This document shows positions 11,339 to 22,175 of a stretch of 64,000 bases of DNA, piece after piece (positions within the stretch are counted from its first letter, which is position 1; each line of letters begins with the position of its first letter). Where the stretch lies: assembly GCF_042453785.1 (NCBI RefSeq), contig NC_091674.1, positions 29,089,501 to 29,153,500 on the forward strand, given 5' to 3'. The notes under the pieces were generated by a model. That model was not told the DNA's origin and did not search any database. It saw only the letters and a list, made by a program, of their open reading frames with translations. The position numbers and the translations under genes are program-made. This DNA is from Malus domestica. Lineage: Eukaryota > Streptophyta > Magnoliopsida > Rosales > Rosaceae.

Positions 11339-12071
11339 GGGATTTTTTCTACTCTTCCTTTTTTTCATTTTTAGGGGTTTTGATTATTTCAATATATTCC
11401 TATCCAATAAGTAGAAAGAACAAAAAGAGAATGAGCAATCAACTTTTGTCTAATTCATCTATTAATTGATGAACACCTGCAACTATATATTCTTGCATGA
11501 TAATCATTTGATATTTTTTTTCTGAAAACTTCATAGACCTGAAACTTCTACATATTTTCAAAATAGAATTTTTCATGTCTTCGTTTGGGTAGAAATCTCT
11601 AGTATACGGTTCCATGGCATTATGCATATATAATACTAATTTGGGGGAACACACACTTTTATAACGATCTAATTGTTGTTTCGATTGCTCCCCATAAATT
11701 CTAATCTATCAATTTCTACTTCAATTTTTATACTTACAATGCGTTACGGTTTCACAATGGTGCAGCCAACATACATTCATGGTGTTTGGCTTGTTTGACA
11801 AGGCCTGCGATATCCCCGTTTGCCACTCCCTTCCTCATGAACAACGATGAATAAAATTTAGAAGGCTGATGGCTTTTAGTTGTAATTAGGTTTTAATTTT
11901 GAGGGCAGTTGAGTATATTTAAGTAGAATTTTGGATTCATCTGAAATTCTTTATAAAAACTGATATTTATGGATTTAAAGGCTCAATTTTGGTTATTAAT
12001 GATAAAATCCCATTTTTCAATGTATTATGAATACGAGGCGGTATGGTTTAGTGTTTTTATTTATTTTTTTA
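11339..12071. other. Intergenic, no feature supported
   Basis: AT-rich DNA with no supported frame. The 71-codon minus-strand frame at 11439-11654 has no recognisable domain. Confidence 0.5.
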
Positions 12072-12236
12072 TTTTTTTAAGTACATTAATATTTTTACAC
12101 TAAGGGGGGTAGTTTAGCTAAACCACATAATGGGTAGCCTAATTTGGTATCGAATTTGCCATCTACGAGATTCGAACATAGGACTTCTCACTTCCAAGTG
12201 AAGAGGGATACTACCAGACAATAGTACGGAGTGACA
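12072..12236 (-). mobile_element. tRNA-derived SINE, family A copy 2
   Basis: Same body as 2662-2838, including 'cctaatttggtatcgaat' and 'tctcacttccaagtgaaga' on the given strand. The B-box region is slightly altered. Confidence 0.75.
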
Positions 12237-12330
12237 AAAAAAATTTGGATCATTTCTCGTTATTATAAGTGAATTTTTTTTATTATTGAAATATCCCTCT
12301 ACTTGTATAATGACATATGACATAGTGTGC

Positions 12331-12590
12331 CGTATTCTGGATAGAATCCGGATCCTCTTTGTGAGGATTTTGGGGATCCGTAAAATCGTATTCATTTATC
12401 GTACATCGTGCAGTCACAAATTATTTTAAATATTTTTATTTAAAATTAAACACAAACAGTAAACTCCAAACCCTAAATCCCAAACCTCAAACAATACATG
12501 ACAAAAACTGATCGCATAATTTACGATAAATGAATACAATTCACGGATCCCTAAGATCCTCATCAAAAGATCCTCCGGATCCCGTTTTCT
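12331..12590. mobile_element. Palindromic MITE, GGATCC-stem family, copy B
   Basis: Arms 'atccggatcctctttgtga' and 'ttatcgtacatcgtgcagt' are answered by 'tcgcataatttacgataaa' and 'aagatcctccggatcc'. The core has ccctaaatcccaaacc-type DNA, resembling but not being a telomeric array. Confidence 0.72.
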
Positions 12591-13847
12591 GGACATACTA
12601 AAAAATCATTCCCCGCGTCACCACCTTCCTTTACCCTTTATTCATAATCACAATACGTCCCTCTCTTTCTCTTCGATGGACAGCGACTGACGAGACTGAT
12701 GTGGGTATGGCTTATGATGAGGAAGGTTGAGGGAGCTTCAGCTGCTGCTGGGTTGGGTTTCTGTCAATTTATTCCATTTTATTGTTTTCCTTTCATAATT
12801 TTTTCAAAGAGTTTCAAACCTAATATGAATATCACCCATCATAAGAACCAATCTGTTTCTTTATCGTTGTGAATGGGATGATTGAAACACATTTTTTATT
12901 TTTCTCTTGGGCACAAACGTCGTCAGATCCACGGACCACAGTCGAGTGGCGTCGTTTCCATAGACGCACGCAGTGGGTAGATGGAAGAAGATCGAAGAGA
13001 AGGAAGAAGACTTGACGAAGGGTTTGGGGCTCAAACTTTGCAGCTGTTGTGTGAATTCGGGGTTCAAATTCCATTGATTTGAAGGTCAAACTCGCCGGGT
13101 TTTTTTAAGAAGGAAGAAGACATGACGATTTGACTGAAATACCCTTCTCTCATATGTTTAGATGGATCATGGACGCCGCATAACCAATATTTCTTCCACG
13201 CCAACGGGTTCTGTTAATTTTTACGAAATAGACAGAATCCGACCAAAATGATATAAAATAAAAAAATAAAATAAAAAAATAAAATAAAATAAAAAAAGAG
13301 CTACGGAATGCAAAGTGAATATATTTTTATTTCAAAGAAGAAAGTGAATTTAAATTTGAATTTCAGGTAGCGTATGACAAAAAGCCTTAATTATATTTAG
13401 GATCTTCATTCTCGTAAGTCGTAATGATATTCAAAAGCATGCAAGAAATCTATCTCATATCCAAATTTTCTCCAAACGAATAAATATCCTCAGTAAACAA
13501 ATATAACGGATAAAATTATCATCTTGAGGATTGTTATATAATTAATATATATGTGTTAAGGAAATTATTTGTTGATATTATTATCTAAAACATTAAGTAT
13601 AAATTCATCATCATACTATATTATTACACATCAACTGCCGTTCTCAATCGTTTGTATCTGACTCCTCTTTATCAATGAAATCTATTCCATCGTTGCTATT
13701 TAAAAAATAAATAAAAATACACATCAACTAATTGTACCGCACGATTGTATTCTAATATCTCACAATATTTTTTCTTCATATATATAACTCAACTAATTAA
13801 GAATTAATGTAATTGACAATTTAAAACTGATCCGTTAAGCCAAAATA
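12591..13847. other. Intergenic, mixed composition
   Basis: A patch of moderate GC at 12600-13130 contains two overlapping short minus-strand frames in different phases, with no recognised domain. An (AAAATA)n low-complexity run lies at about 13255-13298. The rest is AT-rich. Confidence 0.5.
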
Positions 13848-13995
13848 AATATTTCATTGGATTGTCCCCCCCCCCCCCCATCTTCACTGAAACAGAGCCA
13901 CGTACGTCTGCAGTCCCCAAAAATATTTCATTGGATTGTTCCCCCCACCCCTATCTTCACTGAAACAGAGCCACGTACGTATGCAGTCCCCCAAA
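13848..13995. repeat. Tandem duplication, 74-bp period, with a C14 run
   Basis: Two copies start 'aaatatttcattggattgt' and share 'atcttcactgaaacagagcc' and 'acgtacgt.tgcagtcccc'. The first copy contains an uninterrupted run of about 14 C, which is interrupted in the second. Confidence 0.92.
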
Positions 13996-14604
13996 ACAAT
14001 ATCTCCATGTCGGCCACAACTAAGCAAGTAGTACTAAGTACCAAGTGGCAACTACTCAAGGAAATTGTAATAGCAATTTAGTGGTTGGGTGGAATTATAA
14101 GCCTGTATTTATAATGGTATGTTTTGAATTTGATTCTAACGTTGATGAATCACACGGTGATGATTAGGAGAGGTTGAAATACCTTAGTAAGTTTTTTTAG
14201 TCTCCAAAAATATAGACTGATAGGGGGAAGCAACATTGGTTCCTTTTTTAAGAAGAGAAAGGAATTGTCACAATAAGATGCTTAGATTAGTAATTACTAG
14301 AAAATTTGCCCGCGCTTTGCTGCAGGTTTTGAAACCATTATCTACAACATGCATGAATAATTTCCATAGAAAGTAACTAAAAAGACGGTCTAGCACCTAA
14401 AAACCAATGAAGTGAAACTTTGCTTGCTATATATGGATATGCATGCTATAAGAAACCATTCATATTCAGTTCTAACAACAATATCACTTTTCTTGAGTCC
14501 TTTTTGAATGATATTTCTTGTGGCTTTGGATCAACAATAGTATTTATACAAAAGATTATGAAACATTTGATTTTGATTATGTGTTGTATTAGGGAAAAGA
14601 ATGG
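13996..14604. other. Intergenic, no feature supported
   Basis: AT-rich; no gene recognised. The 95-codon plus-strand frame at 14420-14707 has no domain and overlaps the left arm of the adjacent transposon relic. Confidence 0.5.
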
Positions 14605-17041
14605 ATGTATTAGAGGTCCAAATAAATGTAGTTATTTCATCACAATTATGTCAAAAATTCTGTTATGTGTTGATGTGACACATAATGGGTCACACAAATC
14701 TAATTAATTTTTTTAAAAAAATTACACAATAATTTAATAGTTAATAAAAAGTTGTCAACCCAAAAACACAGTCCTGCAATCACCTTCGATCCCAGTCCAC
14801 ATTCCTCTACCTCCTATTTTCTAAAAAAAAATTTCAATACACCCATCTTTACACACTTTAACACCCTTCACCGAATTGAACTTGGATCGATATCACCTTT
14901 GGTGATGGCTTGGCCGATTGGCAACGACTTCTGGGACACCTATTTTCAAGGACAACATTCATCGATTTTCAATTTTAGGGACCATCTTGATGGTGTGGTC
15001 AATTTCAAGGACCATCCTGATTGTGTGGGTCAATTTCAAAGACCATTTGTGATAAAAACTTGTAAATCTTGTGGGGCCCATTTATGTGCCATATCAGCTA
15101 GGGCTAGGCACGGGCCGAGCCGAGCCCAAATTTGAAGGAACCGGACCTACCCGTTTTAAAATGTAATGGGTCGGGCCGGGCCGGGCAGGGTAAGAGGATT
15201 TTGAGTTTGGGAACCGGACCTAACCCGGCCCGTTTCAAACGAACTGGTTCGGGACCGGTCCACGGGTCCAATTAATTTTTTTTTTTCTGTTTTTTTTTGT
15301 TGGGTCTGGCAGTGGGCTGGTTTTTTTTATTAAAAACAACACACATTTATATTTAGGCCCACATACAATACAACCCCAACAACAAAAGTATGGAGTATGG
15401 ACCTACAAAGGACAACGAAACCAAGCCCAACAAAAAAAACCCTAACAGGCTACACGGCATCATCCGCCTCTGCATCCTCAGCCGCTGCATCCTCCGCCGA
15501 TGCTGCCATCAGTGGCCTGAAATCAAGCAGAATCGAGCCCCTAAAGTGGATAAAAAGAAGACTTCAACAAGTCCAGCAAGATCCTTTACAACATGATTTT
15601 CCAAAGCTAAACTAAAATCAAAACCAAAACCAATTAAATCCAAAAAATTTAGAAATTATATCCCTAAATTCAGTAACTTAAAAATTTCAAAAATCCTAAT
15701 TCAAAAGCCCTAAATCCCTAAACTAAAAAACCAGATAATTCAAAAAACCCTAATTTAAAATTTACCTTAATTTCAGAGAAGATGATATGATATTTTAAAT
15801 CGTAGTTTGACGACGGTGATGATGAGGGTCGCAATACGCGGGCAATCTTTCGCAGAGTCTTCTTTAGCAGCAAATTCCTTATGATGTCTGCCACCCACTT
15901 GCTTATCAGACATGGTGACATGCATGTTTGCATTGCTAACATTGGTTGCCGAAGGTGGTGCCGATGGTTCACAAGACCTTGGGTGGTCACGTTTGGGAGA
16001 AGACGATGGCGATAGTGGTGTTCAAAGGGTCAGTCTGGACTGTGGGAGAGAGATAATATGAAAAATATTTTTCATATTTTTCTTTAAGAAATCTTAAAGG
16101 TATGTTGTTAGGGTAACTACCCGGAAGGTAAAACCCATATTCGGATTCAAAAATCAACAAAATGGTAAAAGCACAGACCGTGAATCGATGAGAAACGTCC
16201 ATTCTTCAATGTTTGAGTCAGATCTGGGAAAACCCAGAAGTGAAAATACGCAACAAAAACAAAAAATCAGCACATTTTCCGTATGGGTTTTCAACTTCAA
16301 CCAAAATTCAATCACAAAAGCTAATCAAAACCATAACTTGCACATCATTAAAGATCTATAAACAACCAAATAAGCAGCAAAAGATATAAAAATTCCATCT
16401 TGTTCTTTTTACCCAAATGAAATGAGGAAGGGTCTGCATGCACTGAAGTGGGGTGGAGGGCACGAATTGGGGTTTTCTGGGTTGCTCCGGGCTTTGCAGA
16501 TGAGGAAGGTGGGGTAAAATTGATGGTGGTGGTGCTAGAGGAAGAAGCTTGTTGGTGCGGAAGTGATGGGGGAAGGGGTGGTGATGGGAGAAGGGCGGCT
16601 CGGGTAGGGAAGGGGGTAGAGAGAAAGATGAAGAGGAAGGATGTCAGTGAGATTTGTGTGTGTATGCGTGTGTGAGAGATTTGAGAGTGAGGTTTATTGG
16701 ATACGGTTCGGGCCGGGGATCCATGACTTCAGAAAATTGGATCCGGCCCGCCTCTCTGTTTACTTAGACCCTACCCACCCCGTCTCGTCTTGTTTATAAA
16801 ATAATATGGACCCGCCCCGGACCCACTCCGAACCGCTAATACCCGCCCCTACCTGCGGGCTCAGGGCCCGTTTGCCCACCCCTAATATCAGCACTTAACA
16901 AAAATTTTAACAGATTGTGACGAAAAGACCACATTGATTTGTGATACCTATTTTCAAGGACTACATTGATTGATTTTCAATTTTAGGGACCATCTTGATG
17001 ATGAGGGTCAATTTTCAGGGACCATTTGTGATCAAAACCCC
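14605..17041. mobile_element. MULE-type element relic interrupted by a hAT element
   Basis: The right end (16893-17041) reads, in reverse complement, GGGTTTTGATCACAAATGG followed by tccctgaaaattgaccc, like the inverted termini of the element at 19632-20500. The left side (about 14620-14700) has the matching inner arm ('ctgttatgtgttgatgtgac') but no clear outer end, so it is truncated or diverged. A second copy of the same right arm ends near 15057, which suggests nested or duplicated termini. The hAT element at 15099-16884 splits the right arm. Confidence 0.6.
15099..16884. mobile_element. hAT-superfamily element, 1.79 kb, non-autonomous
   Basis: It starts TAGGGCTAGGCACGGGCC and ends GGCCCGTTTGCCCACCCCTA, imperfect inverted termini of hAT type. 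The flanks carry an exact 8-bp duplication, atatcagc (15091-15098 and 16885-16892), the size made by hAT transposases. Subterminal sequence has several gggtcggg/ggcccg words, also usual in the group. No complete hAT transposase with an hATC dimerisation domain is present. The interior has short frames only, including a minus-strand segment at about 15830-15985 with a Met-Ser-Asp-Lys start that might be captured or N-terminal transposase DNA. Confidence 0.9.
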
Positions 17042-18245
17042 AATTAAAGTCAAATTTAGCCAAATGTTAGGTACATATATATAGTAAGTCCTCAAGCTCT
17101 TTGGTGGACTCCAACACGTGCATTCTATTTTTTTTTAGTACATTGATATTTTTACGGAAGGGAGAGTTCGGTGAAGCTACATAATGGGCAGCCTAATTTG
17201 GTATCGAATTCGTCATCCACGAGATTCAAACCAAAGACCTCTCAATTTTAGTGAAGATGAATATCATCAGACCATAGTAATGAGTAACAACACATGCATT
17301 CTAAACTGAGATGGACATATTTAGCCTTGCACAGTTGGAGATAGAAAACTTTAACCTACATTATTTTGTAAATTATTAATTTTGAAGGACCACGTTTAGC
17401 CTTCATGAGAGGAGATGACCTAAGAAGGAGAATAAATTGGTATCAAACTTATTATTTATGATATTCAAATCTTAAACCTCTTACTTAGAAATAAAAAGAA
17501 ATACTCCTGCAACTATGCTGCAAATATACAAAATGTGAAGAATTGGTCCTTGAATATTTACTATAGTTTCGATTTCGTCCTTGAATATGACAAAATGTGG
17601 AGAATTGGTCGTTTCATCATAACTTTGTTAGATCTTCCGTTATTTCTCCTACGTGGTGGCATCAAAATTTAAAATAAAATAATAGTTTTATTATAAAACT
17701 AGTATCTGAAAATAAATTAAAAAAAAAAAAAAAAAAGCTTGAAAAGAAAAAATCGTACCCAGACCTCTCTCCTCTCTCTCTCACCGCCTCCCATCCCTCC
17801 CACCAAATGCTTGCGACTTCACCACCGTTTCTCTCTCTCTCAGATTTTAAATAATCAACATATTTTACTTTCAAAAAGAGCTAAGGGGTGGTGTGGATGC
17901 GAGATAGGTTGGAGATAGGGGGTTGGGCGGGTTGTTGGAGGTAGGGGTTTGGGGTGGATGGCGGGAGGTTGGGGGCTGGGGACCTGGGGTGGTTGCGGAT
18001 TGCTGGAGGTAAAACTTGTTTAATTGTTTTTTTCTTCTTTTAATTATCTCTTTTCTTTGTTTAATTTTTCTTATAACATTTCAGAATTTGTATAAAAAAA
18101 AAATAGATTTTGCCAGAAAAGTTAACAAATAGACCAATGCTATATGTACTATAAAATTTAAAAATTAAAACTAACGAATTTTTAATTAAAAAACGAAATT
18201 AATTTCATAATAAAAATATAGGAATCAATTTTATAGTTTCCTCAA
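17042..18245. other. Intergenic with SINE and relic terminal repeat
   Basis: No gene. Besides the SINE at 17128-17287, about 17530-17650 has 'gaattggtccttgaatat' and 'tcgatttcgtccttgaatat', resembling the inverted terminus of a further MULE-like element whose other end was not found. A G-rich block at 17881-18010 repeats 'ggttggagataggg'-like words. Confidence 0.5.
17128..17287 (-). mobile_element. tRNA-derived SINE, family A copy 3
   Basis: Shares 'cctaatttggtatcgaattc' and 'catccacgagattcaaacc' with the other copies, and is more diverged around the B-box. Confidence 0.72.
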
Positions 18246-18254
18246 TAAATTTAT

Positions 18255-19618
18255 GGGTAAATTACATAGTAGTCCTTTATGTTTGAGGTTTATTGCAACC
18301 TCATACAACATCTTTAAAACATTTCACTTTCATACCTCAAGTACTATTTTATTTCAATATAATACATCCGTTACATTTTCCATTCATTGATCCGTTAAGT
18401 GCTGACGTGACTGCCACATTTGTGCTGATGTGGCTACCACGTGGCAACCCCCACCCACTCCCTCCCTCGCAACCCCCACCCACTCCCTCCCTCGCAACCC
18501 CCACCCATCTTCCCCCCACCCACTCCCTCCCTCGCAACCCCCACCCCCGACGCACTCCCTTCTTCTTTCTCCAGCTACCCCTCTCTCTGCATCTCCATCC
18601 TTCCACTTTGCATCTCCACCTTCCATGGAAACACCTTCACATCCCTCCCAGATCCAAACTCCACAATCCCTCTAGCATTTAGCACCATGAAATTTCTTTT
18701 TTCTTAACAAATCCCACACACCCAATTTCTCACTCTCACCCCCCTTGAAAACTCGTTAGCATCGATGGTGCAGTTTGAATGATGTACAACTCAATTGGTC
18801 GCCATGGCAGAGATGCTGAGAGACGAAGGATTTTGGGTTTTGGATTGAATCTGAGGTTGCAGGAGTTGGGCATTAATGGCATCTCGCTGGATCTAAGTGT
18901 TAAGGGAAGAAAATTTCGAGATGGGTTTGTGATGGTTCAAGATGGATTTCGAGACGGATTTTCGAAATGGGTCATTACTGGAGAAGTGACATGGCGGGGG
19001 GATCCTTACCGGAGAGAGGGAGGTACCGGAGGGGGAGTTGGAGATGGGAGGCGAGGAGGAGGCGATGGGGTCGAGCAAGGCGAAGAACTTGACTTGTCGG
19101 ACCTTGGGGTCGCTGACTGTGCGGGACGGCCGGCGAGGGTCCATTTGGGAATTTGTGGGTGTGGGTTAAGGGTTTTGGGGTGCAGAGAGAAAAGTTGGGG
19201 GGTTTGGATCGTTGGATTTGATCGGCGAGGGGATGGAGAAGACGGGAAGCAAAAAAGAAATGCAGAGCGCGTGAAAAAGAAGTGGGGTGGGTTCTTGGAT
19301 GGGAGGGGGTGAAGAGAGGTTTCTGGGTTTGCTTTTGGGGGTGAAGGGTTGCGAGTTATAGTTTTTTATTTTTATTTTTTTGATATGATTCAGTTTTTTT
19401 TTAAATTAATTTTTTTTACCACGTGGCACACATGTGGCAGCCACGTGGTACAAATGTGGCAACCACGTCAGCTCTTAACGGATCAATGGATGAAAAATGT
19501 AACGGAGGTACTATATTGAAATAAAATAGCATGAAAGGTATGAAAGTGAAATGTTTTAAAGATATTGTATGAGGTTGTAATAGACTTCAAACCTGAATGA
19601 CTACTATGTAATTTACCC
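18255..19618. mobile_element. Pack-MULE-like element with long inverted termini
   Basis: The two ends are about 190-200-bp inverted repeats: the left begins gggtaaattacatagtagtc and the right ends gactactatgtaatttaccc. Both continue with tttaaaacatttcactttc and end in ccacgtgg-rich DNA. An exact 9-bp duplication, taaatttat, flanks it (18246-18254 and 19619-19627), as expected for Mutator-like elements. The interior (about 18450-19400) is GC-rich and gene-like, unlike the surrounding DNA, and no transposase is present. This is the structure of a Pack-MULE, a non-autonomous MULE that has taken up host gene sequence. Confidence 0.88.
18893..19144 (-). pseudogene. Captured gene fragment inside the Pack-MULE
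   Basis: An 83-codon minus-strand frame starts MDPRRPSRTVSDPKVRQV and continues with SSSPPISNSPSG and SLSPVRIPPP. From memory this resembles the N-terminus of a small plant family of unknown function with SDPKVRQVGF and SLSPVMIPPPRH motifs; no search was possible. The frame ends without a domain, so it is a fragment. High GC against AT-rich surroundings supports capture. It might still be expressed from a flanking promoter, but nothing shows this. The longer opposite-strand frame (18779-19312) has glycine/arginine-rich composition typical of a shadow. Confidence 0.5.
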
Positions 19619-19631
19619 TAAATTTATTTAA

Positions 19632-20500
19632 GGGTTTTTATCACAAATAATTTCTGAAATTGACCAACCACATTAAGATGGTCTCTGAAATTGAAGATCA
19701 ATCAATGTAGTTTCTGAAAATGAATGTTGCAAATTAATGTGGTCATTTCGTAAAAAATTTTGTTATATAGTGATGTAGCACATAACTGGGCATTTATCAC
19801 TTGAAATTAAAAATATTAAAATATTAAAAAACTATTTTTATTTTTGTATAATCGAAAACTTTAAAAAAAATAAAAGAAAAGATGAATAGACATCTTCTTC
19901 CCCTCCCCAATTAAAACCTTCATTGCCTTTTAAAGCTTTCAGGATTTCAGAAATCCTTCACACTTTGGATAGATTTTGCTACTAGAGTCCACCACATGAT
20001 GAACCCCCAATTTGGTTGGTTGGTTAAACAGTTAACATCAGCATCGCCTTTTCTTGGGCTTCAGCTCCGGTGGCTTCCATTCCTTCGCCACAACCATCGC
20101 CTTCTCTTCCTCATCGGAACTCGCTGACAACTCACCATCCTCAACCATGTTTGTCCCACCCAGACTCAATCCCGACTCGCCGTCGCTGAACTCGATCCGT
20201 GGCGCAGTCGAATGCCAGACCCAACTCAAAACCGAGTTTTTCCATTTTTAATTTTTTAAGTTTTTAATTATATAAAAATATTTTTTTAATTATTTACATA
20301 CTTTTAGTTTCACATGGTAATGTTTAATTAGATTTGTGGGACCCATTTATGTGTCACGTCAGCCCGTAACAGAATTTTTTACGAAATTATCACATTGATT
20401 TGCGACATCTATTTTCAGAGACTACATTGATTGGTTTTTAATTTTATAAACCATCTTAATGAAGTATGTCAATTTTAAAGATCATTTATTACAAAAACCC
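19632..20500. mobile_element. MULE-type non-autonomous element, 869 bp
   Basis: It begins gggtttttatcacaaata and ends atttattacaaaaaccc, with inverted arms of about 175 bp that share 'atcaatcaatgtagt' and 'aaaaaattttgtta' (diverged on the other side). An exact 9-bp duplication, tttatttaa, flanks it (19623-19631 and 20501-20509). The interior at 20038-20250 is GC-richer and has a short minus-strand frame ending KPKKRRC, possibly another small captured piece. No transposase. Confidence 0.88.
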
Positions 20501-20910
20501 TTTATTTAATTTTATATTGAAATACTAAAATATGATAAAATGTACTCGAATAGTTTAGTAGATAGGGTGGTGTTATTTAGATACTTATTATTTTATTTTT
20601 ATACATACTCTTCTTAATTTCTAATCAGAAAATTGAATTAATAAAAAAATATCAATGAAAAATAATTTAACAAAAATGTACAAAAATACAGAATGAACGT
20701 GGAAATAGCACTATACCCTAGTAGATATTGGATAAAATATATTATGGGTTTAAAATTGAAAAAATATATGTGGTTTCGAGCCATACGGGCCCGGGAATGA
20801 CCGACTGTTGCAGTGCCTCTGGCCAATCCCAACTCGACAACGTTTTTGACGAAACCACTCTGGTTTTCCAACCCCACCCATTTCACTCTTACAGCGGTTT
20901 TGAAATATCC

Positions 20911-20918
20911 TATAAATA
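20911..20918 (+). promoter_or_regulatory. Putative TATA box of the MADS-box gene
   Basis: TATAAATA about 300 bp upstream of the start codon, followed by a leader with a GA-rich tract (21027-21042). It sits 400 bp to the right of the MULE at 19632-20500. Position and sequence fit a core promoter; the transcription start is not shown. Confidence 0.55.
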
Positions 20919-21211
20919 TATCATACAAATACAACAGAGAAATTTTTTTTTTTGTCAAAATATACAACAGAGAATTGAGTCACTCATATATAGACAGAGA
21001 AGGAGAGAGACCAGACCCCTACCTTAGAGAGAGAGAGAGAGCAGAAGCCATCTGTGTGTCAACTGGTTCTTTCTCTCCCATTTTTCTTGGTTTCTTGGTG
21101 GGATTTCTGGTTTCTCTAAACTAAGAGATCAGTTCAGCAGGAACAACCGTATATATATTACTAGGATTATTAATTATTTATTTATAATAATAAATAATTG
21201 TTAGAGAGATT

Positions 21212-22100
21212 ATGGGGAGGGGAAGGGTGCAGCTGAAGAGAATTGAGAACAAGATCAACAGGCAGGTGACCTTCTCAAAGAGAAGGTCGGGGCTGATGAA
21301 GAAAGCTCATGAGATTTCTGTGCTTTGTGATGCTGAGGTTGCTTTGATTATCTTCTCCACCAAGGGCAAGCTCTTTGAGTACTCCAATGATTCCTGGTAT
21401 AATATGCACCCTCTCAACTACTCTTTCTTTCAACTACCATAGATTTTTTTTTTTTCCAAAGAAACCTCGGCTGTACGATTGAGTTCAACGTTCTTCTTGA
21501 TTATATATCTTTTTACTTTTTGGTTTTTTAGGGCGTGCTATATATTTCAGTTAAATTATTTGCGTTACATTTATTTCATGCAGTGCTGTTGATGATAACC
21601 TTCCGGTTTATGGTGTTGAATTTTCCGAAGTATAATGATAATTTTGTGTCATTATTTTCTTGCTCCACAATTGTGAATTAATTTTTAAATAATATTTAAA
21701 GTTTCTTGAGTTTCTTTTGTGGGGATTTTCTCTCTCTTTTAATTTCATGCAAATACCAGCTGTTCGTTGTGTACCAGTGTACCATTGAAAGAAAACGATG
21801 TCTGTGAGAGGGAGAGGGAGAGTGAATATATATTCCTCCGGGTCTATGATAAGGTACGATAAACCTGTTCATCCATATAAAACAAAAACGGAAAGAAAAA
21901 CACTTTTCGTTATGATAACATGTGGTGTCTTTTCGCTAATCTGCTTGGGGAGAAAGGGGATTATCTAGATAGGTTACTGTAAAAGAGGCTAAGCGAGGAG
22001 ATTAATTAATATGGTTTGGATCCTTAATTCCAAGTATCTCCTAGTTAGATTTTGAAACGTAGACCAACTGGAATATCCTACATTTTCTTTCTTCTTTCAG

Positions 22101-22175
<75 letters not shown>

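Noticed and set aside
12468-12495. Telomere-like ccctaaatcccaaacc words (also near 15700)
   Set aside because: Only a few irregular units, inside a MITE or hAT interior; not an interstitial telomere array.
13866-13879. C14 run as an assembly artefact
   Set aside because: It lies in one of two tandem copies, the other having an interrupted run; length may be imprecise, but the feature itself looks real.
14300-14340. 'gaaaatttgcccgcgctttgc' as a possible Helitron or other element end
   Set aside because: No matching opposite terminus or hairpin with CTRR end was found nearby.
18293-18707. Several overlapping Pro/Thr/Ser-rich frames on both strands
   Set aside because: They arise from a simple ccaccc/ctccctcgcaac repeat inside the Pack-MULE; no domain, and all frames are equally open.
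18779-19312. 177-codon plus-strand frame
   Set aside because: It is the opposite strand of the more protein-like captured fragment and is Gly/Arg-rich, as shadow frames of GC-rich DNA are.
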